From positions 735 through 5,870 of the forward strand of contig DNCF01000094.1 in assembly GCA_003484545.1 (NCBI GenBank): a stretch of DNA of 5,136 nt. Direction: 5' to 3'. Position numbers and translations under genes: made by a program. The first letter of the stretch is position 1, and each line of letters starts with the position of its first letter. Below, piece after piece: positions 1-5,136 of the stretch. Origin of the DNA: Massilia sp. (lineage in GTDB: Bacteria; Pseudomonadota; Gammaproteobacteria; Burkholderiales; Burkholderiaceae_D). The notes below the pieces were generated by a model. The model saw only the letters and a program-made list of their open reading frames with translations. It searched no databases and was not told the origin of the DNA.

Positions 1-21
1 ACGGGGTGCCCACCCTACGAA
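1..21 (-). repeat. REP element, truncated by the window edge
   Basis: The 13 bases at 6-18 (GTGCCCACCCTAC) are identical to the outer half of the right-hand REP at 3814-3826. Read on the minus strand, this is a GTAG head followed by GGTGGGCAC, the first arm of the REP palindrome. The other arm lies beyond the left edge, so I cannot tell whether this is a single REP or one end of an inverted pair. It begins nine bases after the stop codon of the asparaginase gene. It could therefore form a hairpin at the 3' end of that transcript; that role is inferred. Confidence 0.7.
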
Positions 22-30
22 GCGGGCCGC

Positions 31-1062
31 TCAGGCCCGCTGCAGCGTGAACAGCGGCCGCATGTCGCCCGCCAGGGTGCCGCGCGCATTGCGGATTTCC
101 GGCCGGCGGAAGCGCTCCAGCACGGTGCGTTTGGCGTCGTCGAGCAGGCCGAGCTGGTCGAGCACGTTGTAGGTCACGGTGTGCATGCCGCGGCTGTTGC
201 CGTCGGCGATCTTGATCGCGATGCCGATCCCGGCCGAACGGATGCCGAAGGCCTGCACCGCGTCGGCGCCCACCTTGGCCACCCAGTCGCCGCCGCCGGC
301 CGTCATCCAGACCAGGTCGGTGCGCTCGGTGCCGGACACCATGTCGGGGCGGTGGGTCATGGCGTCGAACAGCGGGCCCAGGGCCTGGCCCAGGCGCGGG
401 TCCTCCGGTCCCTGCGCCAGGCGGGCATACAGATGCGCCAGTTTCGCCAGCGGCAGCGCGTAGTTCGGCGCCGAGCAGCCGTCGATCCCCATCGGTATGC
501 TCGACTCCGGCAGGTCGACGGCGTCGGCCAGGGCGGCGCGGATCGCCCGCTGCAGCGGATGGTCCGGGGCGACGTAGTTGGCGGTCGGGGCTCCGTGCAG
601 GCGGCACCAGCCCAGAAAGCCGCTGTGCTTGCCGGAACAGTTGTGGTGGGCGGCGGTCCACTGGCGGTCGATCGGCGCCGGCAGGTTCACGAAATCGTAG
701 TACAGGGGCACGGCGCAGCCGCATTCGAGGTGTTCCACCTTCATGCCGATCTTGTCGAGGATGGCATGCACGCCGGCCAGGTGCTTTTCCTCGCCCGAAT
801 GGCTGGCGCACAGCAGCGCCAGTTCGTCCTCGGCCAGGCCGAACTTCGCCGGGCCATCGGAGAGCAGGAAGGGCAGGGCCTGGAAGGGTTTCAGGGCCGA
901 ACGGGTGAAGGCCTGGTACTGCGGATCGCCGGCCCAGGCCAGCAGGCGGCCGTCCCTGTCGACGACGGCGACCGAACCGGCGTGCACGTTTTCGACGGTG
1001 TAGCCGGTGGAAGGATAGCCACGCGTGGTGGCCACCAGAGGAACTGAGGGAACAGCTTGCAT
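31..1062 (-). CDS. L-asparaginase, class 3 (Rhizobium etli ReAV type)
   Basis: This 343-residue cytoplasmic enzyme is predicted to hydrolyse L-asparagine to L-aspartate and ammonia. It belongs to the asparaginase II family (Pfam Asparaginase_II), which is unrelated to E. coli AnsA/AnsB and has a serine-beta-lactamase-like fold. The catalytic pattern known from R. etli ReAV can be seen with the same spacing: an SxxK motif (S55, K58), S87 in CASHSGE, C142 and K145 in NCSGKHSG, and D194 and C196 in GIDGCSAPN. C142, K145 and C196 match the residues that bind zinc in ReAV. K263 may match the second catalytic lysine. No signal peptide or membrane segment is visible. The ATG at 1062 is chosen because family homology begins soon after it, at VPLVATTRG; a TTG at 1116 would add 18 residues with no family character. 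The Shine-Dalgarno sequence is poor. The gene lies 96 bp downstream of the pirin gene on the same strand and may be its operon partner. A REP follows its stop codon. Confidence 0.92.
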   Translation of the reverse strand: MQAVPSVPLVATTRGYPSTGYTVENVHAGSVAVVDRDGRLLAWAGDPQYQAFTRSALKPFQALPFLLSDGPAKFGLAEDELALLCASHSGEEKHLAGVHAILDKIGMKVEHLECGCAVPLYYDFVNLPAPIDRQWTAAHHNCSGKHSGFLGWCRLHGAPTANYVAPDHPLQRAIRAALADAVDLPESSIPMGIDGCSAPNYALPLAKLAHLYARLAQGPEDPRLGQALGPLFDAMTHRPDMVSGTERTDLVWMTAGGGDWVAKVGADAVQAFGIRSAGIGIAIKIADGNSRGMHTVTYNVLDQLGLLDDAKRTVLERFRRPEIRNARGTLAGDMRPLFTLQRA

Positions 1063-1158
1063 GCTCGGGTCTCGCGGAAGTGGTTGACCCGTCCACTCTA
1101 ATCCAGCCTGCGCCAACGCAGCGCGACGCTGCCATGGCGAAGGGGCATCGTCTTTTTC

Positions 1159-2022
1159 TTACATCGGTGGACCGAAACGCCCGGCCTGATAGTCGCGGAT
1201 CGCCTGTTCGATCTCGGCACGCGTATTCATCACGAAGGGGCCGTGCGAGACCACCGGCGCGCCGATCGGCTCGGCATGGCCGAACAGCACGAAGGCGTCC
1301 TCCGGCGCGAACAGCTCGACTTCGTCGCCCTCGCTGCTCAGCTCGACCAGGTGGCAGGCGCCGACCCGGTCCTCGGCGACGCCAACTTGCACGGCGCCGC
1401 GCACGATGTAGAGGAAGACGTTGCGGTTCGCCAGCTTGCGCATCCGCACGCGCCCGCCGGCCTGCAGGGCGATGGTGCTCATGAAGACGCCGGTCAGGGA
1501 CTTCACCGGGCCGGCCTGGCCTTCCCACTCGCCGGCGACCAGGTGCATGGTGACCCTGCCGCCGTCCAGCGCCAGGGCCGGGATGTCGTCCTTCTGCAGG
1601 CCGGTATAGGCCGGCCGGGTCATCTTCAGGTGGGGCGGCAGGTTGACCCACAACTGCAGGATTTCCAGCGGGCCGCCGTGTTCCAGGAACTCGCGCGGCG
1701 AGATCTCCGCGTGGACCAGGCCGCTGCCGGCCGTCATCCATTGCACGCCGCCGGCATGGATCACGCTCTTGTAGCCGGCGCTGTCCTTGTGCATCAGCAT
1801 GCCCTCGAGGATGAAGGTGACGGTCTCGAAGCCGCGGTGCGGGTGCGGCCCGAAGGGCAGGCCGCGGTTGTGCGGCGGATAGGTCTGCGGGCCGTGGTGG
1901 TTCAGGAAAAGGAAGGGATCGACCTGGTCGAGATGGGGGCTGGGCACCGGACGCTGGGTGACCAGGTCGCCGATATCGTCGCGCAGGGCCGGGTGGACCC
2001 GGCGTACGTTCTTGTCGCTCAT
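1159..2022 (-). CDS. Pirin family protein (bicupin, iron-binding)
   Basis: This 287-residue protein has the two cupin domains of pirins. The N-terminal domain (about residues 20-125) holds the hallmark stretches FGPHPHRGFETVTFILEG and GGVQWMTAGSGLVHAE. The C-terminal Pirin_C domain spans roughly residues 160-270. The four metal ligands known from human pirin and E. coli YhhW are present as H60, H62, H104 and E106, so iron binding is expected. Some bacterial pirins show quercetin 2,3-dioxygenase activity and others act as redox or regulatory partners; the sequence does not say which applies here. The protein is probably cytoplasmic, as there is no signal peptide. The ATG at 2022 is chosen because GAGAG lies five bases upstream of it (2028-2032) and pirin homology starts right after; the frame stays open further upstream but with low-quality sequence. 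The gene is divergent from the peptidase gene across 113 bp and is followed on the same strand by the asparaginase gene. Confidence 0.94.
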   Translation of the reverse strand: MSDKNVRRVHPALRDDIGDLVTQRPVPSPHLDQVDPFLFLNHHGPQTYPPHNRGLPFGPHPHRGFETVTFILEGMLMHKDSAGYKSVIHAGGVQWMTAGSGLVHAEISPREFLEHGGPLEILQLWVNLPPHLKMTRPAYTGLQKDDIPALALDGGRVTMHLVAGEWEGQAGPVKSLTGVFMSTIALQAGGRVRMRKLANRNVFLYIVRGAVQVGVAEDRVGACHLVELSSEGDEVELFAPEDAFVLFGHAEPIGAPVVSHGPFVMNTRAEIEQAIRDYQAGRFGPPM

Positions 2023-2093
2023 GGCTGCTCTCGGGTTGTTCTTCGATGCCTGCCACGATACCGTATTGGCGGCCAGCCTGCCGCGAGGTGCTG

Positions 2094-2102
2094 TGCTAGA
2101 CT
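2094..2102 (+). promoter_or_regulatory. Candidate extended -10 promoter of the M20 peptidase gene
   Basis: TGCTAGACT has the layout of an extended -10 element: TG, one base, then TAGACT, which matches TATAAT at four of six positions. It would start transcription near 2109 and leave a leader of about 27 bases carrying GGAGA at 2120-2124, eleven bases before the ATG. No good -35 hexamer sits 16-18 bp upstream; TTGGCG at 2066-2071 is too far away. The pirin promoter must lie in the same 113-bp region on the other strand, but I see no convincing hexamers for it. Confidence 0.35.
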
Positions 2103-2135
2103 CCTTGCGCAATTGCAACGGAGACACGGCAGAAT

Positions 2136-3659
2136 ATGAAAAAAACCCTACTCGCCAGCCTGCTGCTGGCCTGCGCGGCGCAAGCCTGGGCCGACACGCC
2201 GAACCATGCCCAGGCAGTCCCGGGCGAGGCCGCCGTCAAGGCCGCCAAGTACGCGGTCACGACCTACCGCACGGCGGTGGTCGACACCCTCGCCAAGCTG
2301 GTCAGCTACAACACGGTGGCCGATCCGAACGTCCCGTCGGACCGCGATCCCCAGCACATCGCCTTCAAGAATGCCCTGAAGAGCGAGGCGGCGCGTCTCG
2401 GTTTCGATTTCGCCGACCACGGCTGGGTGGTCGTGATCGGGATGGGGAGCAGCGAGGAGCGCGTCGGCATCGTGACCCATGGCGACGTGCAGCCGGTCGA
2501 TCCCTCGAAATGGAAGAAGTCGCCCTTCGAGCTGGACCAGACCAGCGAGCCCGGTAAACTGCTGGCGCGCGGCGCCGAGGACGACAAGGGCCCGATCGCG
2601 ACCGCGCTGTACGCGATGAAGTCGCTGAAGGACCAGCAGCTGCCGCTGTCCAAGCGGATCGAGCTCTACGTGTACATGGGCGAGGAGTCGAACTGGGAGC
2701 CGCTGGTCGAGTTCCTGAAGACCCACGAGCCGCCGCAGATGAACATCACCCTGGACGCCGAGTATCCGGCGGTGGTGGCCGAGAAGGCCTCCGGCACGAT
2801 CGCGGTGACCCTGCCGAAGGCCGGCGCGGCCGTGCCGGGCGCGGGCGAACCGCACATTTCCGCCTTTGCCGGCGGCTTCTTCAACAGCCAGATTCCCGAG
2901 GACGCCAGCGCCGTCGTCGCCAACGCCACGCCCGCGCTCGAAGCGCAGGTCAAGGCGCGCGGCGCCAGGCAGGACGGCATGCGCTACGAGTTCGAATGGA
3001 AGGGCAGCGAGCTGCACGTGCGCGCGCGCGGCGTGTCGGCGCACTCGTCCAAGCCGGAAGACGGCGTCAACGCGGTCGCCATGCTGGCCGACGCGCTGGC
3101 GGTGCGGCCCTGGCCGAACACGACGGCCGGCGCCGTGGTCAACTACCTGAACGAGATGGTGGGGACCGGCCTGTACGGCGAGAAGTTCGGCGCGATCGCC
3201 TACCGCGACAGCTTCATGGGCCCGATGACGGTGGCCCCGACCGTGATCCGCCAGCGCGCGGACGGCATCGAGGTCTCGCTCAACCTGCGCCGCCCGCAGG
3301 GCAAGAGCATCGAACAGCTGACCAACGAGGTGAACGCCGCGCTGGCCCAGTGGCAGGGCCGCAACCTGCCGCTGTCGAACATCGTCGTACGCACCGGCGA
3401 GCCCTGGGTACGCAAGGACGCGCCCCAGCTGCCGGTCCTGATGAACGTGTTCTCCTACTTCACGGGCATCAAGGACCCGAAGCCGATCGCCATCGGCGGC
3501 GGCACCAACTCGCGCCTGTTCCCGAACGCAGTCAGCTTCGGGCCGGCCATGCCGGGCAAGGTGTACACGGGCCACTCGGAGCATGAGTTCATCACGCTCA
3601 AGCAGCTGCACCTGAACCTGCAGATGTACACGGCGGTGCTGGCGGAGCTGGCGAAGTAG
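2136..3659 (+). CDS. Exported M20 metallopeptidase, PepV/Sapep-type dipeptidase
   Basis: This 507-residue protein is a predicted dizinc (or dimanganese) peptidase of family M20 that cleaves short peptides, probably dipeptides. Residues 1-20 form a classic Sec signal peptide: MKK, a hydrophobic core, then AWA before D20 as a likely signal peptidase I site. The mature enzyme is therefore expected in the periplasm. Active-site motifs appear in family order: HGD (H115 metal ligand, D117), GAEDDKGP (bridging D149), GEES (E183 general base, E184 ligand), LDAEYP (D207 ligand), and GHSEHEF near the C-terminus (H480 ligand). GVSAHSSKPEDGVNA (H303) marks the inserted lid or dimerisation domain, roughly residues 220-400. 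IGGGTNSRLFPNAVSFG (453-469) matches the PepV-like C-terminal lobe. The length fits PepV-type enzymes plus a signal peptide. A GGAGA at 2120-2124 supports the start. The exact substrate is not readable; carboxypeptidase or other amidohydrolase activity is an alternative. A REPIN begins 14 bases after the stop. Confidence 0.92.
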   Translation: MKKTLLASLLLACAAQAWADTPNHAQAVPGEAAVKAAKYAVTTYRTAVVDTLAKLVSYNTVADPNVPSDRDPQHIAFKNALKSEAARLGFDFADHGWVVVIGMGSSEERVGIVTHGDVQPVDPSKWKKSPFELDQTSEPGKLLARGAEDDKGPIATALYAMKSLKDQQLPLSKRIELYVYMGEESNWEPLVEFLKTHEPPQMNITLDAEYPAVVAEKASGTIAVTLPKAGAAVPGAGEPHISAFAGGFFNSQIPEDASAVVANATPALEAQVKARGARQDGMRYEFEWKGSELHVRARGVSAHSSKPEDGVNAVAMLADALAVRPWPNTTAGAVVNYLNEMVGTGLYGEKFGAIAYRDSFMGPMTVAPTVIRQRADGIEVSLNLRRPQGKSIEQLTNEVNAALAQWQGRNLPLSNIVVRTGEPWVRKDAPQLPVLMNVFSYFTGIKDPKPIAIGGGTNSRLFPNAVSFGPAMPGKVYTGHSEHEFITLKQLHLNLQMYTAVLAELAK

Positions 3660-3673
3660 GACCGGTTTGCCTG

Positions 3674-3828
3674 TTGTAGGGTGGGCACGCGTGCCCACGC
3701 GGTCTCATCGCCTGCAGGTACGCGACGCTTCATCGATTAACGTAGAACGTTCATGCGCTACGTGCTTCGGTGGGCGTCGCATCGGATCGCATCGTGCGCC
3801 CGCGTGGGCACAAGTGCCCACCCTACAA
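3674..3828. repeat. REPIN-like element: two inverted REPs with a structured spacer
   Basis: The outer 29 bases at 3674-3702 and 3800-3828 are inverted copies matching at 27 of 29 positions; only the two central bases differ (GC on the left, TT when the right copy is read in the same sense). Each copy has a GTAG head (3676-3679; CTAC at 3823-3826) followed by GTGGGCAC, a two-base centre and GTGCCCAC. Each copy is therefore itself a hairpin, and on the left it is a perfect 18-bp palindrome (3681-3698). A GTAG or GGAG tetranucleotide before a palindrome, in inverted pairs, is the known form of REP/REPIN elements mobilised by RAYT (TnpA-REP) transposases. No transposase lies in the window, so this would be a non-autonomous copy. 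It occupies the 3' flank of the peptidase gene and could act as a transcript-end hairpin. Confidence 0.8.
3722..3780. repeat. Nested inverted repeats in the REPIN spacer
   Basis: Between the two REPs lie GCGACGC (3722-3728) and its complement GCGTCGC (3774-3780), and inside those ACGTAG (3740-3745) and CTACGT (3758-3763). The outer pair is placed symmetrically, with 19 bases separating it from the REP on each side. The whole element can therefore fold as one long interrupted hairpin rather than as two separate REP hairpins. Confidence 0.55.
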
Positions 3829-4032
3829 GGTCAAGCCCACAACACAGGTCGCCGCTCTACGAAAACTCACTGCTGAGCTTGTAAGAGTTCGCCCTATCGA
3901 ACACCGTAAATACATCTATTCATTCTGTAGGTTTAAGCTTACATTCTCTCGGCAACTTCCTTGCCAACCCATCTGTTCTCCCTGCTCTCCATAGGAGACG
4001 CCGCCACACGGTGCTTGTTGCCTGTAGACCGC

Positions 4033-4058
4033 TTCCGATGAGTCATTAACCATCGGAA
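4033..4058. repeat. 8-bp perfect inverted repeat upstream of galT
   Basis: TTCCGATG (4033-4040) and CATCGGAA (4051-4058) are perfect complements separated by ten AT-rich bases. The form would suit a dimeric repressor or activator site about 45 bp upstream of the candidate galT -10 element, or a simple RNA hairpin. The stem is not followed by a T run. The role is unknown. Confidence 0.4.
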
Positions 4059-4080
4059 AATAGCCCTGTTCTTCGCGGAA

Positions 4081-4102
4081 AATGTGGCGAAAACGCCATG
4101 TT
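4081..4102. repeat. Stem-loop with AAAA loop, next to the candidate galT promoter
   Basis: TGGCG (4085-4089) and CGCCA (4094-4098) form a five-pair perfect stem around an AAAA loop. Bases 4081-4084 and 4099-4102 add four outer pairs if two G-U wobbles are allowed. The right arm overlaps the candidate extended -10 element, so as DNA it may be part of the promoter rather than an RNA structure. Confidence 0.35.
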
Positions 4103-4107
4103 AGGAT
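4099..4107 (+). promoter_or_regulatory. Candidate extended -10 promoter of galT
   Basis: TGTTAGGAT places TG one base before TAGGAT, a hexamer matching TATAAT at four of six positions. It resembles the element proposed at 2094-2102 in front of the peptidase gene. No good -35 hexamer lies at the right spacing; 4078-4084 reads GAAAATG. Transcription would start near 4114 and leave a leader of about 65 bases before the galT ATG. Confidence 0.3.
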
Positions 4108-4180
4108 CCTCTCCTAGCCGCGTTCGCGAAGCGTGTTTTGCCCGCGATCGTTTCTGTACTGCCCGACATTCAACGATGCC

Positions 4181-5136
4181 ATGCATAGCAAAGAACTGAT
4201 CAAGCCGGACGGACGACATCTCACTCTCTACAGCAACCAGCCGATACCGGACGGGCTCATCGCGCCCAGTCCCTTCCCCGACCCGATGAACGCGAACCCG
4301 CACCTGCGCTGGCATCCGCTGCGCGGCGAGTGGGTCACCTATGCCGGGTTCCGCCAGAACCGCACCTTCCAGCCGCCGCCGCAGTACAACCCGCTGGCGG
4401 TCACGACCGACCCGGCGAATCCGACCGAGCTGCCGCAGGGCGATTACGAGGTCGCGGTGTTCGACAACCGCTTCCCTTCGCTGGCGCTGGAGTCGCACGA
4501 CCCGCCGGCCCTGAGCACGGTGCCGACCGCGCCGGCCAACGGCCACTGCGAGGTGGTGGTATTCACCCAGGACCCGAACGCGGCGCTGGTGCACCTGCCG
4601 CTGTCGCGCATCGAGCTGCTGTTCAAGGTCTGGGCCGACCGCACCACGCGCATCGGCGGCACCCACCACATCCAGTACGTGCTGCCTTTCGAGAACCGCG
4701 GCAGCGAGGTCGGCGTGACGCTGCACCATCCGCACGGCCAGATCTACGCCTATCCCTTCGTGCCCCAGGTGCCCGAGCGCATGCTGGCCCAGGAGCGCGA
4801 GTATTACCTGCAGCACGGGACCAGCCTGCTGTGCGACATGGCGAGCAAGGAAGCCGAAGATGGCCGCCGCGTGCTGTACCAGGACGAACATGCGATCGCC
4901 TTCGTGCCGGCCTGCGCCCGCTATCCCTACGAGGTATGGGTGATGCCGACCGCGCCGTGCAAGGATTTCGCCTCGCTGAGCGACGAGCAGCGCCCGGCGC
5001 TGGCGCGCGCCCTGAAGACCGTGCTGCTCAAGTACGAGAAGATGTGGGACCGGCCTTTCCCTTACCTGATGGCCTGGTACCAGGCGCCGACCGACGGCGC
5101 CGGGCATCCCGAAACCCAGCTGCACGCCCAGTTCTA
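4181..5136 (+). CDS. galT: Galactose-1-phosphate uridylyltransferase, 3' end missing
   Basis: This gene encodes the Leloir-pathway enzyme that exchanges UMP between UDP-glucose and galactose-1-phosphate, giving glucose-1-phosphate and UDP-galactose, in the cytoplasm. The window holds 318 codons plus two bases with no stop; by comparison with E. coli GalT some 40-50 residues are missing. The HPHGQ active site is at 183-187, with H185 as the uridylylated histidine. Other family stretches are RWHPLRGEWV (43-52), FDNRFPSL (94-101), FENRG (170-174), RYPYEVWVMP (247-256) and a QLHAQF near the edge that matches E. coli QLHAHF. The first cysteine is residue 123, so the N-terminal CxxC that helps bind the structural metal in E. 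coli GalT is absent. The ATG at 4181 gives a start (ELIKPDGRHLTLYS) typical of this proteobacterial GalT group. No Shine-Dalgarno sequence is visible before it, and an overlapping ATG at 4176 is out of frame. Confidence 0.94.
   Translation, partial: MHSKELIKPDGRHLTLYSNQPIPDGLIAPSPFPDPMNANPHLRWHPLRGEWVTYAGFRQNRTFQPPPQYNPLAVTTDPANPTELPQGDYEVAVFDNRFPSLALESHDPPALSTVPTAPANGHCEVVVFTQDPNAALVHLPLSRIELLFKVWADRTTRIGGTHHIQYVLPFENRGSEVGVTLHHPHGQIYAYPFVPQVPERMLAQEREYYLQHGTSLLCDMASKEAEDGRRVLYQDEHAIAFVPACARYPYEVWVMPTAPCKDFASLSDEQRPALARALKTVLLKYEKMWDRPFPYLMAWYQAPTDGAGHPETQLHAQF

Larger units (their letters stand above)
3829..4180. other. Gene-free, AT-richer intergenic region upstream of galT
   Basis: No credible gene lies in these 352 bases. 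Composition drops sharply: 42 of the 100 bases at 3861-3960 are G or C, against clearly GC-rich coding sequence on either side. Several short hairpins are present: GGCAA/TTGCC at 3951-3965, TTCCGATG/CATCGGAA at 4033-4058, an AAAA-looped stem at 4081-4102, and TAGGA/TCCTA at 4102-4116. None is followed by a run of T that would make a standard intrinsic terminator on the plus strand. The region most likely holds the galT promoter and control sites; no GalR- or CRP-like operator was recognised. Confidence 0.6.

Noticed and set aside
181..1047. Open frame antisense to the asparaginase gene (288 codons)
   Set aside because: It has no domain, and its low-complexity Gly/Arg/Val-rich composition is typical of a shadow frame.
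1063..1116. Upstream TTG start for the asparaginase gene, adding 18 residues
   Set aside because: The added stretch has no family character, and TTG is a rarer start; the ATG at 1062 fits the known N-terminus of the family better.
1118..1132. GCAGCG/CGCTGC stem between the pirin and asparaginase genes as an intrinsic terminator
   Set aside because: The stem is only six pairs, with no T run after it on the minus strand.
2023..2127. Longer pirin start, adding 35 residues and reaching almost to the peptidase gene
   Set aside because: It would consume the divergent promoter region, and the ATG at 2022 has a good GAGAG at proper spacing.
2148..3698. Long open frame antisense to the peptidase gene (516 codons)
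   Set aside because: It is rich in Arg, His, Gly and Ala with no recognisable domain, as expected for the shadow of a GC-rich gene whose sense strand has every M20 motif.
3951..3965. GGCAA/TTGCC hairpin as a terminator or riboswitch part
   Set aside because: It is a five-pair stem alone, without a T run or any recognised riboswitch core around it.
3667..3994. Two small plus-strand open frames over the REPIN and its right flank (69 and 74 codons)
   Set aside because: Phrases such as GWARVPT and HKCPPYK are simply the REP palindrome translated, and neither frame has a ribosome binding site.
4082..4117. Eleven-codon open frame ahead of galT as a possible leader peptide
   Set aside because: It overlaps the candidate promoter and so would not be in the transcript; there is no proper ribosome binding site and no telling run of codons.
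4046..5125. Long open frame antisense to galT (359 codons)
   Set aside because: It is a shadow of galT; the sense frame carries HPHGQ and the other GalT motifs.

Overview
The window is GC-rich bacterial chromosome, very probably from a betaproteobacterium. The genes and a GTAG-headed REP element resemble Oxalobacteraceae of the Massilia/Duganella type. That placement rests on remembered family resemblance, not a search. There are four protein-coding genes, all housekeeping or catabolic. I see no transposase, integrase, CRISPR array, tRNA or rRNA.

Layout. Bases 1-21 are the end of a REP palindrome cut by the window edge. Bases 31-1062 (minus) encode a class 3 (Rhizobium etli type) L-asparaginase. 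Bases 1159-2022 (minus) encode a pirin-family cupin, 96 bp upstream of the asparaginase and possibly co-transcribed with it. A 113-bp divergent intergenic region separates the pirin gene from a plus-strand gene at 2136-3659. That gene encodes an exported M20 metallopeptidase of the PepV/Sapep dipeptidase type. Fourteen bases after its stop lies a 155-bp REPIN-like element (3674-3828), made of two near-identical 29-bp REPs in inverted orientation. A comparatively AT-rich, gene-free stretch with several small hairpins follows (3829-4180). From 4181 to the right edge runs galT, galactose-1-phosphate uridylyltransferase, open at its 3' end.

How the genes fit together. No single pathway links them. 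Asparaginase (asparagine to aspartate plus ammonia) and the exported dipeptidase could both serve amino-acid and nitrogen scavenging, but they are divergently transcribed and separated by the pirin gene, so this is only a loose theme. galT belongs to the Leloir pathway and probably starts a separate transcription unit.

The most noteworthy non-coding feature is the REP/REPIN pair. The two places carrying this repeat lie just after the stop codons of the asparaginase and peptidase genes. This suggests 3'-UTR insertion and a possible role in transcript ends. I found no convincing new multi-gene system here.
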